A stretch of 64,000 nucleotides of DNA, taken from positions 3,293,501 through 3,357,500 of the forward strand of contig NZ_CP031416.1 of assembly GCF_003367375.1 (NCBI RefSeq), written 5' to 3'. This DNA is from Gallaecimonas mangrovi. GTDB lineage: Bacteria; Pseudomonadota; Gammaproteobacteria; Enterobacterales; Gallaecimonadaceae. The notes below the pieces were generated by a model, which was not told the DNA's origin, did no database searches, and saw only the letters and a list, made by a program, of their open reading frames with translations. Within the stretch, counting starts at the first letter, position 1. The number at the start of each line of letters is the position of its first letter. Shown here one piece after another: positions 17,656 to 26,905 of the stretch. The position numbers and the translations under genes were made by a program.

Positions 17656-19457
17656 AACAGCTCCTGCTCACCAACCCGGGTTGGCCAGACGTGGTAATCC
17701 TGGTGGTGGCCGGTTAACCGAATGCGCAGCCGCGTGAAGGTATTAAGCTGGGCAAACTGGGCGAAAAAGCGGTCCAGCACCGCTGAAAACAAGTACACGC
17801 TGGCCCCGGCATATCGGGGTTTGGAAAAGCGAATAGCAATATCGTTACCTTGACAAAGTCCCTTACGTACGCCGCTGCCAACCCGGGCCACCGCCGGTTT
17901 AATACTGACTTCTTCAATGCCTTCAATCAGTGCTTGCGACTCGGGGGTTTGCTTAAAGTCGTGCAGGTGCAGCACCGCTTTTAAGCGGGCCAGGGCATCT
18001 GCCCCGGCGAAGTGCTCCAAAGACAAATGACGAATAAACTGCCAGCGGCTGGCATCATCCAGCTCTGGCCGCACGGTGGCCGTAGGCGCTACCAGCACCT
18101 TAATATCGTGAATGTAAGGGTCTTCGGCACGCATCTGCGGCTGGCCGCCACCAAAGGGCAGCTGTGCTGGCGCGTTGCGGTTACAGGCCAGCACTTTAAC
18201 GCGTAAAAAACGGTCGCTTGGCAGCTCGTCTTCGTCTTGGTGCTCATAGTCTTTATTCACCAACGACAAGTAGGTTTCAGTGCCCGGTTCGTACTGGCCA
18301 CCTGCCCAGTCGTTGTAGCGGCGGCGAGCATGCCAATACAAGCTAACGCTGTCTTGCCAGCGCGGATGGTGCAAACCGTAGTAAGGCGCCAGCGGCAACA
18401 CTTCGTCGGCCTTAACCAGTTCTACCCCTAAAATACGTACCACTTCGGTGGCATCGGCGTTGCGGTAGTTGGGCACCAGGCGGTATTCCAGCGCCTCTTC
18501 TTCAAAACGCATGGTTTCGCTAAGGGATTCAAAGGTATTAACCAAAGGCACGCAGCCTAACCTAAGGTGCTCGGCCACCAGGCTTTTTTCCTGCTCGCTA
18601 GAGCCTTCGGCCAGGTAGATATAAAGGTCGACAGCTTTGTCTTGCGGCCAGCGAATATCGTTAAAGTCGGCAAACAGAAACTTCTCGGCAAACAAGAAGT
18701 GCTCAACCAACAGCCGATAACCACTAAAACTGCGCTGGCTGTAAGGCACCACCGCCTCGTCGGCATCAAAGCCTACCGGCGTAATGTGCTCTTTGCCGTA
18801 AAACTGTAATTGGCGGCTGTCGCCTACGGGCGCAACGGCAAAACCCAGGGCGCAGCGGTGGATCAGCTCGTAAAGCTCGTGGCTTTGGTGCGTTTGCCCA
18901 TGCAGGTAAAAACGCAGAAATGGCAGGTCAATTTCGCTGAAATCAAGCTCAGAGCTTAGGCGCAGTTTTATTACCGCTTGTGCACCCTGGCTGCCTTGCG
19001 GCCGCGGCGCATCAAAGGGAGCGTTCTCAAAAGCGGCGTTTTTTACATCAATATTGGCCAGCACTTGGTTGCCAGCAGCACTGAAATAGCACTCCGGCAT
19101 GTTCTCAACCTGAGTGGTAAAGCTCAGCCCCGCTGGCACCGCCATATGTGATGACAACGCCGGTGCCGGTTTAAGCTCGGCCACCGTCATCGACGGAATG
19201 GGAGCCTGGTAGTCAGGGTAAAGACTGCCCAGCAACACATCGGCCAGCTCCGGGAAATGGCCATCTAAACGCTGGCGAATTTGCGCCGTCATAAAGGCCA
19301 CCCCTTCTAAAAGGCGCGACACATGGGGGTCTTCCACCGCTTCTTCACTGATCCTAAGGCGCCCCGCCACCTTAGGGTATTGCTGAGCAAACTCAGCGCC
19401 CTGGCGGCGTAAATACGCTAATTCTCGGTTGTAGTACTTCAGCAGTGTTTCACTCAT
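17652..19457 (-). CDS. tssF: T6SS baseplate subunit TssF
   Basis: A 601-aa protein of usual TssF length. It opens MSETLLKYYNRELAYLRRQGAEFAQQYPKVAGRL, a near-universal TssF start, with EDPHVSRLLEGVAFMTAQIRQRLD shortly after. The C-terminal NDIAIRFSKPRYAGASVYLFSAVLDRFFAQFAQLNTF block is also diagnostic. It forms the baseplate wedge with TssG and TssE beneath the sheath. 4-bp overlaps bind it to tssE upstream and tssG downstream. Confidence 0.95.
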   Translation of the reverse strand: MSETLLKYYNRELAYLRRQGAEFAQQYPKVAGRLRISEEAVEDPHVSRLLEGVAFMTAQIRQRLDGHFPELADVLLGSLYPDYQAPIPSMTVAELKPAPALSSHMAVPAGLSFTTQVENMPECYFSAAGNQVLANIDVKNAAFENAPFDAPRPQGSQGAQAVIKLRLSSELDFSEIDLPFLRFYLHGQTHQSHELYELIHRCALGFAVAPVGDSRQLQFYGKEHITPVGFDADEAVVPYSQRSFSGYRLLVEHFLFAEKFLFADFNDIRWPQDKAVDLYIYLAEGSSEQEKSLVAEHLRLGCVPLVNTFESLSETMRFEEEALEYRLVPNYRNADATEVVRILGVELVKADEVLPLAPYYGLHHPRWQDSVSLYWHARRRYNDWAGGQYEPGTETYLSLVNKDYEHQDEDELPSDRFLRVKVLACNRNAPAQLPFGGGQPQMRAEDPYIHDIKVLVAPTATVRPELDDASRWQFIRHLSLEHFAGADALARLKAVLHLHDFKQTPESQALIEGIEEVSIKPAVARVGSGVRKGLCQGNDIAIRFSKPRYAGASVYLFSAVLDRFFAQFAQLNTFTRLRIRLTGHHQDYHVWPTRVGEQELL

Positions 19458-19915
19458 CGCAAACTTTCCTGCAAGGTGACAGACAAATTTATCGGTTCCA
19501 TTTCGGAGTCGAACGCCACCGGTTGCGGCACTGGATCCGCCAGTAACACCGCATCAATGCGCAACCTCAGCACCCGGTCTTGTGGCGTATCTTTATCTTT
19601 TAAGCTGACCTCAACCTGTGTGAGCCGCGGCTCAAAGCGGTTGATGGTTTTTTTCACTTCCTCGCACAACCACAACCGGCTTTCTTCGGTCGACAACTCC
19701 ATTACCGTGAAATCGGGCAGCCCAAAACCTAAAACCGAGGTATCCAATTCACTGTGGTTGTCATCCCAAGGCAGCCAGCTACGGCGGGCATTAAGAAGCC
19801 ACTCCAGGTCGCGCCGCACCGACTGGCGTAGCGCTGTTAACGAAAACCGCTGCGTCTCGCCTTCGTCTAACAGGCGGTCAAGCACACTTAGCTGCGCCAG
19901 TTGCTCAGCCGACAT
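19454..19915 (-). CDS. tssE: T6SS baseplate gp25-like protein TssE
   Basis: A 153-aa gp25-like protein with the RDLEWLLNARRSW segment and VLGFGLPDFTVM, then LRLRIDAVLL. TssE is a wedge component that starts sheath polymerisation. The frame is open upstream to a TTG, but ATG at 19915 has GAGG seven bases before it and gives the usual length, so I choose that start. It overlaps the end of tagJ by 11 bp and tssF by 4 bp. Confidence 0.92.
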   Translation of the reverse strand: MSAEQLAQLSVLDRLLDEGETQRFSLTALRQSVRRDLEWLLNARRSWLPWDDNHSELDTSVLGFGLPDFTVMELSTEESRLWLCEEVKKTINRFEPRLTQVEVSLKDKDTPQDRVLRLRIDAVLLADPVPQPVAFDSEMEPINLSVTLQESLR

Positions 19916-20684
19916 GGCGCGCCTCAGCGGCGGTAGTGGCAGCCAGCTCAATCAGACTCAACGCCTCTTCACCGACCAAAAACAACTTAAGGCCGACACC
20001 GGTTACCAGCTCACCCTGTTGCTGCCAGTCGGTTTCGCGGCCAAGTTTTTGCCGGTTATCACCGGCGGTGGCGTAAGTCAGAGGAATGAAAACCTCACCT
20101 TCACGCTCGTCGTTTAAGCTCACCTGGGCCCGGCGCCACAGCGTTTCCAGCGGGGAAGTGGGCGGGTGAAACTGAATGGCGGCAATTTCATCAAAGCGCC
20201 ACAGGTAAAACTTGCCGTCGGTACCCAGGCACTCAAGGTAAGGGCCGAGACTGTCATCGCAGTCGCGAACATCGGCCAAGGGCCCTTCACCGCCGCGGCT
20301 TTCTTCCAAAAGTGCGGCGGCTTGATAAGCGGCCGTTTCATTGCCAGCCGCTAACTGGCTTTTTAATGCAATCAAGGCTTCTAAGGCTGGGCCTTCGGCG
20401 GCGACAACATCGTCAGCAAGCTGGCCTTGGTGAAAGGCCTGGCGTGCCTGCTGGGCACGCAGCAGTTGGCGCAAGTTGGCGGCACCGCCTATCCATTGCG
20501 GTTCACGTTTAACCAGGCTTGCCAGCGAGTCATCTGCCCGTTGCAGTTGTCCATCCAGGCACAACAATTCAATGAGTTTTGCCCGCAAGTCCAAGTCAGC
20601 CGGGTTGTCTTTAACCGCCTGCTGCGCCACGTCGATGGCTTCGTCTAGCAAGCCGGCGTTAAGTGCGTCGATGATCCCTTTCAT
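19905..20684 (-). CDS. tagJ: T6SS accessory protein TagJ/ImpE
   Basis: A 259-aa ImpE-type protein. An N-terminal helical repeat region of about 100 residues (MKGIIDALNAGLLDEAIDVAQQAVKDNPADLDLRAKLIELLCLDGQ) is followed by the family-specific DCDDSLGPYLECLGTDGKFYLWRFDEIAAIQFHPP and the FIPLTYATAGDNRQ region. In P. aeruginosa HSI-I, TagJ binds TssB and is linked to sheath handling by ClpV. AAGGA lies seven bases before the ATG. It sits between the second tssC-like gene and tssE exactly as impE does in Rhizobium. Confidence 0.9.
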   Translation of the reverse strand: MKGIIDALNAGLLDEAIDVAQQAVKDNPADLDLRAKLIELLCLDGQLQRADDSLASLVKREPQWIGGAANLRQLLRAQQARQAFHQGQLADDVVAAEGPALEALIALKSQLAAGNETAAYQAAALLEESRGGEGPLADVRDCDDSLGPYLECLGTDGKFYLWRFDEIAAIQFHPPTSPLETLWRRAQVSLNDEREGEVFIPLTYATAGDNRQKLGRETDWQQQGELVTGVGLKLFLVGEEALSLIELAATTAAEARHVG

Positions 20685-20695
20685 AAATCCGTCCT

Positions 20696-22210
20696 TCAGC
20701 CCCCGTTGACCGGGGTCAGTTCCGTTATCAGCTTGACCCCGGTCACCAACTGGTCGAGTTGGAAATGGGGTTGTAAGCGAATGATCGAGTAGTAACGGCC
20801 CGGCTCTGTGGGCCTTTCGCGCACCACCACCTTGGCTTCACGCAAGGGAAAGCGGGCACGCATGTCGTCTGAGGCCCCTTCCGAGGCCATGGTGTAACTG
20901 TGCAGCCAGCGCTGCAGGTACGATTGGCATTCTTCCGGGGTGCTGTAGCCCCCCACCCGGTCGCGGCCCATGACTTTTAAAAAGTGAGCAAAACGGGACA
21001 CGCAAAGGGTGTAGTGCAACATGGTCGATAACCGGGCGCTTAGCTGCGCCGTGGTGCTGTCATAGTGTTTGGGTCTTTGTACCGATGCGGCCGAGTGCAG
21101 CACTAACATATCGGTGTTGGTGAGCGGCAGCAGAGGCAAAAAGCCTTCTTCTGACAACAGTCTTTCCAGGCGGTCAGACACTTGCCAGTCAACCGGGGTG
21201 CGGGTTTGGTAAATATTGCCGCAATGGGTCAACCGCTGAATTGAAGGCAGGTTATCAATGGCGCCGAAGGTAACCCGGCCCCGTTGGTAACCGCGAATGT
21301 TGGCAAACCAGCCCGACTCGCAAAAGGCGCGGATAATCACGGTGCCTGCGGCAAAAGAGGCAGGGCCCCAAAGAAAGTCCCGCTGCGGGTTGGCGCGCTG
21401 TTCAACAAAACGAAAAGCTTCCGGGCCGGTGCCTTCACCACGATAAGGCGGGCGCATCATGACCCGTGGCATGGCCAGCGCCAGAAAACGCGAGTCGTCC
21501 ATGTCACGAAGGGCTCGCCATTTCGCCAGCTCTGCCGAATCAAAGTAGCTGCCAAGCTCCATCATGCCGGTTAAATCGCTAAAGGAATCAACACCAAAAA
21601 AGCTCGGTTCGGCATTAAGCACCACCGGGGCGAATGCTGCGGCGGCCACTCGGCTCAGCTCTTTTAAGGTATCAAGATTGGTTTGCCCGCCAGTGCTGCG
21701 ATGGCTAACACTGTAGGCACCTATCAGCACGCCAAAAGGCTCGCCCCCTGGCATACCAAATTCGTTGGAATAGATTTTCTGGAATAACCGAGACTGGTCA
21801 AACTCAATGGCCCGGCCAAGATCTTTTGACAGCTCCGCCCAGTCAAGGTCGAGGGCGCGAATTTTCACAAGGCCTTCGCTGTCGTCGTGGGCGGCTTGCT
21901 CGGTCAGCAACCAAAGGCCACGCCAGTTGGCCTCTAAAGCTTGTAGCTCAGGGTGATGCAATATGGCATTGAGCTGGGCGTTGATAAGCTCGTCCAGCAC
22001 CACCAGCGTTTTTGCCAGCAGCGCTTTAACGCTGTTATCGGTCCAGCTTTTTTCTGGATTAACGCGGCCAAGCCACATCAACAGCGCCTTGAGCTCGTCT
22101 GGCTCAGCCGCCACCCTGGCCATGAAACCCATGGGCAGGATGGGGCTGTTAACAGCAGGCTCCGGCCGCTCAAGATAGTCCTTGGCGACAAATTCCAATG
22201 CCATATTCAT
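20696..22210 (-). CDS. Second TssC-like sheath protein (ImpD type)
   Basis: A protein of about 504 aa of the TssC/EvpB sheath family, clearly paralogous to the next gene upstream. Shared blocks are the LVVLDELINAQLNAILHHPELQALEANWRGLWLL region, FDQSRLFQKIYSNEFGMPGGEPFGVLIG, and the RFAHFLKVMGRDRVG and YSIIRLQPHFQLDQL ends. The N-terminal 40 residues and many surface positions differ from TssC. Rhizobium ImpD occupies the same slot. Whether it enters the sheath, caps it or has another role is unknown. Three ATGs cluster at the start; AAGG six bases before the ATG at 22210 favours that one. Confidence 0.85.
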   Translation of the reverse strand: MNMALEFVAKDYLERPEPAVNSPILPMGFMARVAAEPDELKALLMWLGRVNPEKSWTDNSVKALLAKTLVVLDELINAQLNAILHHPELQALEANWRGLWLLTEQAAHDDSEGLVKIRALDLDWAELSKDLGRAIEFDQSRLFQKIYSNEFGMPGGEPFGVLIGAYSVSHRSTGGQTNLDTLKELSRVAAAAFAPVVLNAEPSFFGVDSFSDLTGMMELGSYFDSAELAKWRALRDMDDSRFLALAMPRVMMRPPYRGEGTGPEAFRFVEQRANPQRDFLWGPASFAAGTVIIRAFCESGWFANIRGYQRGRVTFGAIDNLPSIQRLTHCGNIYQTRTPVDWQVSDRLERLLSEEGFLPLLPLTNTDMLVLHSAASVQRPKHYDSTTAQLSARLSTMLHYTLCVSRFAHFLKVMGRDRVGGYSTPEECQSYLQRWLHSYTMASEGASDDMRARFPLREAKVVVRERPTEPGRYYSIIRLQPHFQLDQLVTGVKLITELTPVNGG

Positions 22211-22248
22211 ACGCATCCTTGCGAGGCGGCTAGGCCGCCTCAGGCAGA

Positions 22249-23739
22249 TTAACCGCCGATCTCGGGGATCTTGGCAACCAGTCGCAACGAGGTGGTGAGC
22301 TCTTCCATTTGCAACCAGGGACGAAGCCAGGCCACGGCGTTATAAGAACCAGGACGGCCTGGTATCTCTTTTACCTGGACTTTGGCATCGGCCAAGGGGT
22401 ACTTGGCGCGGATCTCCTGGCCACCGCCCTCGGAGGCGTTAACGTAAGTGAGGATCCAGCGGTTAAGCCACGATTCCACATCCGGCGCTTCCATGAAGGA
22501 GCCAATTTTGTCGCGGGCCATCACTTTTAGGTAATGGGCAAAACGCGAGGTGGCCATCATGTAAGGCAACCGCGCCGAAATAGCGGCGTTGGCGGTGGCG
22601 TCGGGGTTGTCGTAGATCTTCGGTTTTTGGCAAGTCTGCGCGCCAAAGAACACGGCATAGTCGGTGTTTTTGTAGTGGCACAGTGGCAAAAAGCCCAGTT
22701 TCGACAGCTCCGCTTCACGGCGGTCGGTAATGCCAATTTCAGTTGGGCATTTCAGATCCGGGTCGCCGTCATCGCTGGTGAAGATGTGGGTTGGCAAGCC
22801 TTCAACTTTACCGCCACCTTCAGCGCCGCGAATAGCGGTGCAAAAACCGTATTTGGCAAAGGCTTCGGTCATGCGGGTACCCAGTACATAAGAGGCATTC
22901 ATCCAGCAATACTTGTCGTGGTCGGTGGTGCCAGCACGGCCGGTTTGCGGGTCCACGTCAAACTCTTCGTAGCCAAACTCTTCAATCGGCTTGGTTGCTT
23001 CACCGTAAGGCAGGCGCGCCAAAACCCGCGGCATGGAAAGCGACACAAAACGCGAGTCTTCAGAATCACGGAACGAGCGCCATTTGGTGTATTCGAGCGA
23101 CTCAAACACTTTTTCCAAATCGCGGGGTTTGGTTAGCTCGGTCCAGTTATCAAAGCCAAACAGCGACGGTGACGCTGCCGACAGGAAGGGGCAAAAGCCC
23201 GCCGCCGCCACGTTAGACATTAAACCCAAGGTTTCCATGTCGTTGGGGTGGTTGGTGAACTCGTAGTCGCCAATAATAGCGCCATAAGGTTCGCCGCCAG
23301 GGGTGCCGAATTCTGACTCATAAATCTTTTTAAAGACTTGAGATTGGTCGAACTCCACCGCCTTGGACAAATCCTTGTGCAGCTCTTTTTTCGGCAGGTT
23401 CATTACCCGCAGCTTCATCGACGCACTGGTTTCAGTATTCATGACCAAGTGCTGCAGGCCGCGCCAGGAGCCTTCCAATTTTTGGAAGTCTTCGTTGTGC
23501 ATAATGGCCGCCAGCTGGCTGGAGATAAGGGTATCCAAGGCGCTAATGGCCTGGTTAAAGGTTACCGTCAGGTTTTTATTCCAGGTAACGGTGCCCTTCA
23601 TCGCCTCATCGGTCAGGGTGCGGATCAGTTCCTCAGCCCGGCTTGACTCGGTTTGCTTGGTGGCACCAATGGCCTGCTCAAGCAAAGACAGTGAGATCTC
23701 TTCCTCGGCGGCAACGGCAGCTTGTTGTTCGGCGCTCAT
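22249..23739 (-). CDS. tssC: T6SS contractile sheath large subunit TssC
   Basis: A 496-aa protein with the canonical TssC signatures: [81 protein letters not shown] and the end [21 protein letters not shown]. With TssB it builds the contractile sheath round the Hcp tube. The start overlaps the tssB stop by 4 bp, matching the need for equimolar synthesis. Confidence 0.97.
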   Translation of the reverse strand: MSAEQQAAVAAEEEISLSLLEQAIGATKQTESSRAEELIRTLTDEAMKGTVTWNKNLTVTFNQAISALDTLISSQLAAIMHNEDFQKLEGSWRGLQHLVMNTETSASMKLRVMNLPKKELHKDLSKAVEFDQSQVFKKIYESEFGTPGGEPYGAIIGDYEFTNHPNDMETLGLMSNVAAAGFCPFLSAASPSLFGFDNWTELTKPRDLEKVFESLEYTKWRSFRDSEDSRFVSLSMPRVLARLPYGEATKPIEEFGYEEFDVDPQTGRAGTTDHDKYCWMNASYVLGTRMTEAFAKYGFCTAIRGAEGGGKVEGLPTHIFTSDDGDPDLKCPTEIGITDRREAELSKLGFLPLCHYKNTDYAVFFGAQTCQKPKIYDNPDATANAAISARLPYMMATSRFAHYLKVMARDKIGSFMEAPDVESWLNRWILTYVNASEGGGQEIRAKYPLADAKVQVKEIPGRPGSYNAVAWLRPWLQMEELTTSLRLVAKIPEIGG

Positions 23740-24242
23740 TCCTTGTCCTCCCCATCGGCCAGTTCCGTGGCCAGTTTTTGCAGATCTTCAGAGTTGTTCA
23801 GTACCCTTTCCAGCAGCACTTCGAGCTCTTCAGAGCGGTCAACCTTGGTCATCAAATCACGCAGCTTGTTGCGGGTTTCCATCAGTTGGCGCAGTGGCTC
23901 AACTTGGTTCACTACCGCAGCTGGTTCGAAATCAGCCATGGAGTTAAAGGCCAGTTCGACACTGATTTGCGAGTCTTCATCGCTAAGCTTGTTATCCACC
24001 TTCATTTTGATTTTCGGGCTCATTCGGCGCATAACATCGTCGAAATTGTCGCGGTCAATCTGAATGAAACGACGGTCCTTAAGGGGCTTAATCTCGGTGT
24101 TGTTATTACCGGAAAAATCGCCCATAACGCCGACCACGAAGGGCAATTCCTTCTTGACCATGGCGCCTTCGGTTTCAACGTCATAAGTAATGTGTACCCG
24201 GGGTTTACGGACCCGGTTTAACTTCTGGTGGATGCTGTCCAT
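23736..24242 (-). CDS. tssB: T6SS contractile sheath small subunit TssB
   Basis: A 168-aa protein of normal TssB length opening [27 protein letters not shown], with the family-defining [17 protein letters not shown] segment and [21 protein letters not shown]. It pairs with TssC. A strong AAGGAGATG ribosome-binding site stands before the ATG. It is preceded by tssA (39-bp gap) and coupled to tssC. Confidence 0.97.
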   Translation of the reverse strand: MDSIHQKLNRVRKPRVHITYDVETEGAMVKKELPFVVGVMGDFSGNNNTEIKPLKDRRFIQIDRDNFDDVMRRMSPKIKMKVDNKLSDEDSQISVELAFNSMADFEPAAVVNQVEPLRQLMETRNKLRDLMTKVDRSEELEVLLERVLNNSEDLQKLATELADGEDKE

Positions 24243-24281
24243 GTCTTCATCTCCTTTCGCACTTCACGGTTTAGGCCCGTA

Positions 24282-25406
24282 CTATTCTTGGGCTCCGGTT
24301 CCTGGCACACCGGTTAGCCGGCAAAAGCCAGCACGGGCACCGTCGTCACTGATCAGTTCCTGCATTAATTCGGGTAGGGTGAGCTTGCTCCAGCGAATGG
24401 CCTGCTCTATGGCATAAGACACCGGTGAATGCGGCTCTGTTTGGCGGAAAAAGTCGGCCAGCCGCGCCAATTGCTTAACCGCTTGCTCGCGGCTATGAAT
24501 AGCGCTTTGCACGGCATCGCCGCTGGTGCCGGTAGGCAAAATTTCACCTTCAGCATTTTCTTCGTAGCCGTCATCGCTCAAGGCTTGCGCCTGCTCGCGG
24601 GCTTTTTCAATAATCTCGCCGGCATGAAACCACAGCGCATCGCGGCAGCGCTTCAGGGCTTTGGTCACCTGGCTGGTGGCTTGCGGCTCTTGGCTGGCGT
24701 TATCCATGGCATCGGATAACCGCTGAAAGGCTTGCTGGGCGCCTTCGATATGGTCGGCCAGTGCCACCAGTTCACTGGCCGGCATTTCCTTCACGGTTTG
24801 ATTAATTTGGTCGTAGCTCGCCGCCCCGGCCTTGCGCTTTTGCTCGGCTTTTTCTTTGTCCATACGGTTCACTTCGGCGGCCTGCTCGCATTGCCAGGTA
24901 GCAAAAGGACCATAGGTTTGGCCGAAGAAAAGCGGAATAGACAAAATAGGCTGGATCAGGGTGCCTTCGGCATCCAGGCCATTTAGCCCCACCAAGGGCG
25001 CCAAACGGGTTGCAATACCGTCTTCATCAGGCAGTGGATACAGCTGTTCCCAGTGCTGCTCAATCAAGTTGGCAGCCAGTAAGAAGCCGTCTTTTAACCC
25101 TAAAAAACCGTACTCGCGGCACCAGGCTTCAATAAGCCAGGTAACCAGCTCTAAATCTTTCGACTGGCCAGCAACGATATCGGGGATTTGTTGGCTGAGA
25201 TCTCGCCACTGACTGGGCGGCTGATATTCGTCATCCAGCACCGCTTGGCGCTCGATGGCCCGGGCCTGATTACGAATGTCTTTAAGGGTGAAATAGGGGG
25301 AAACCGGCGATTCATCCGCGCGCAGGTCAATACCGCACGGATTATCATCCGAGATTGATGCCATCAAGGCATTAAAATCAAAGAGAGAAATGGCTATTTC
25401 ACTCAC
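24282..25406 (-). CDS. tssA: T6SS assembly protein TssA
   Basis: A 374-aa protein. The N-terminal ImpA domain (GIDLRADESPVSPYFTLKDIRNQARAIER, then WRDLSQQIPDIVAGQSKDLELVTWLIEAW and WEQLYPLPDEDG) is conserved; the C-terminal end (VSYAIEQAIRWSKLTLPELMQELISD) is the usual short form. TssA guides baseplate docking and tube/sheath extension. The start is a GTG at 25406 with AGGGAAAG before it. Its 31-bp separation from pppA suggests one long operon. Confidence 0.93.
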   Translation of the reverse strand: MSEIAISLFDFNALMASISDDNPCGIDLRADESPVSPYFTLKDIRNQARAIERQAVLDDEYQPPSQWRDLSQQIPDIVAGQSKDLELVTWLIEAWCREYGFLGLKDGFLLAANLIEQHWEQLYPLPDEDGIATRLAPLVGLNGLDAEGTLIQPILSIPLFFGQTYGPFATWQCEQAAEVNRMDKEKAEQKRKAGAASYDQINQTVKEMPASELVALADHIEGAQQAFQRLSDAMDNASQEPQATSQVTKALKRCRDALWFHAGEIIEKAREQAQALSDDGYEENAEGEILPTGTSGDAVQSAIHSREQAVKQLARLADFFRQTEPHSPVSYAIEQAIRWSKLTLPELMQELISDDGARAGFCRLTGVPGTGAQE

Positions 25407-25437
25407 AAGCTTTCCCTAGCATTTAAATTCCATTTAC

Positions 25438-26220
25438 CTAGCGAGAATAAATCGGGATGGTTACATCATCACCATTTTCGCTAGAAAAATTAGCATAGCA
25501 ATCCTGCTGTGCCTTCACAAGAACACAGGTTATATTATCCTTTGATTTTTTAACTAAAGCTGAATGCATTATGGCCATTCCTGCTTCTTCAAGCTCCCCT
25601 AAAGATAAAAAGGCATTTAGCTCTTGCTGATTGAATTCTTTGCTAATACCGTCACTGCAAATTAAAAATATATCACCTTCCTTTACCTCTCCAGAAAGGT
25701 ATTCCGGGGTAAGTTCGTCATCAACCCCTACCGCTCTAGTTATCACGTGCGCCAAAGGATGCGACTCTGCCTCGGCCTCATCAAGCAAGCCTTGTTCAAC
25801 CATTTCAGCCACTTGCGAATGATCGCGTGAAATTTGTTTTAGTTGGCCATCCCTTGCTAAATAACAGCGGCTATCTCCCACCCAAAAAAGATGAAAGTGA
25901 TTGGCTACTGTCATTAACGCCACCACCGTTGAACCTATGGTTTGGTCGTCTAAAAATCGCGCCCCGTAATCACGAATTTTTTTATTAGAAAGCAATAATG
26001 CTTTTTCTAAATCATTTACTGTAAATTTGCCTAAATCTCTTTTTCTTATTTCACTATCAACGGTGTCACAAATTAATTGGCTTGCTACATCACCGGCTTG
26101 ATAACCCCCCATGCCGTCAGCCACCAACCAAATTCCTTGTTCGGTAACATCTAAATAAGCATCTTCGTTATGATTCCGGGTGCCTCCCCTGTGGGTAAAA
26201 CCGGATGAAATATAACGCAT
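25438..26220 (-). CDS. pppA: PP2C-type Ser/Thr phosphatase PppA
   Basis: A 260-aa PP2C-family phosphatase. Metal-binding motifs are GGTRNHNEDAY (D21), LVADGMGG (D35), FWVGDSRCYL and ICSDGISKEF, in the standard order, with no extra domains. In the P. aeruginosa HSI-I system PppA removes the phosphate that PpkA places on the FHA protein and so resets the T6SS. Base composition is slightly AT-richer than the structural genes around it. It lies 7 bp after tagF and directly before tssA. Confidence 0.93.
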   Translation of the reverse strand: MRYISSGFTHRGGTRNHNEDAYLDVTEQGIWLVADGMGGYQAGDVASQLICDTVDSEIRKRDLGKFTVNDLEKALLLSNKKIRDYGARFLDDQTIGSTVVALMTVANHFHLFWVGDSRCYLARDGQLKQISRDHSQVAEMVEQGLLDEAEAESHPLAHVITRAVGVDDELTPEYLSGEVKEGDIFLICSDGISKEFNQQELNAFLSLGELEEAGMAIMHSALVKKSKDNITCVLVKAQQDCYANFSSENGDDVTIPIYSR

Positions 26221-26227
26221 TAGTGAA

Positions 26228-26896
26228 TTACTCCATTAAGGTTGCTTGTTGCCATCCCTGTTGCTGCCATTGTCCGGCCAGTAACGCGGCAAACTGCCCT
26301 ACCTGAGGCAGACCCCGGGTCGACAACCAGCAAGGTTCAACAAAAGCCGAACCTTGTGTCCACCAGAGGGTTTTTTCTCCTTGTCTGTTCAGCAGTGCAG
26401 CCAGCAATTGGTTTTCTGACACATCGCCGGGCAGTACCACATTGCCTTCTTCGGTTGGCAGCTTTAGCCGCCCCTTACTGGGGGCCGGTGGGGCAATGTC
26501 ATTCAGGCCGGTTAGCCAGCTTCGCTCGTCCCAGTTGTCATCCAGTACCGCCAGCACTTTGTCTTCCAGCAACCCCGACCATTGCGGGTCTCGCCAGGCA
26601 TCTAAGGCGCGGCCGGAATACTGGCCAATCACCATAAACGGAAAGTGGCGCCCTACCCGGTCAACCGACGGTATTAGCGTGCCCACCAGTCCGGTTTCAT
26701 CCAAAGTGTCGGGGCTGGCAGCAAAGTGCCAAATGGGGGCGGTGAGGTAAGCGTCCAGCCATTTATCACCTAGCTGCTCGCGGCTAACCGCCAACCCCGC
26801 CTGACACCACTCAAAGAACAAGTCTCTGATACTGGGTGCCAATTCATGGCATATAAAATCGCCCCGGTTCGGCACCTTGCCGAAATATCCCCACAT
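26228..26896 (-). CDS. tagF: T6SS post-translational regulator TagF (ImpM)
   Basis: A 222-aa protein opening with MWGYFGKVPNRGDFICHELAP, the diagnostic start of the TagF/ImpM family, with WLDAYLTAPIWHFA and GTLIPSVDRVGRHFPFMVIGQ following. TagF represses T6SS assembly post-translationally, in part through binding the FHA protein, independently of the kinase. The ATG follows the tssM stop by 9 bp; AGGACG provides the ribosome-binding site. Confidence 0.93.
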   Translation of the reverse strand: MWGYFGKVPNRGDFICHELAPSIRDLFFEWCQAGLAVSREQLGDKWLDAYLTAPIWHFAASPDTLDETGLVGTLIPSVDRVGRHFPFMVIGQYSGRALDAWRDPQWSGLLEDKVLAVLDDNWDERSWLTGLNDIAPPAPSKGRLKLPTEEGNVVLPGDVSENQLLAALLNRQGEKTLWWTQGSAFVEPCWLSTRGLPQVGQFAALLAGQWQQQGWQQATLME

Positions 26897-26905
26897 AACG
26901 TCGTC

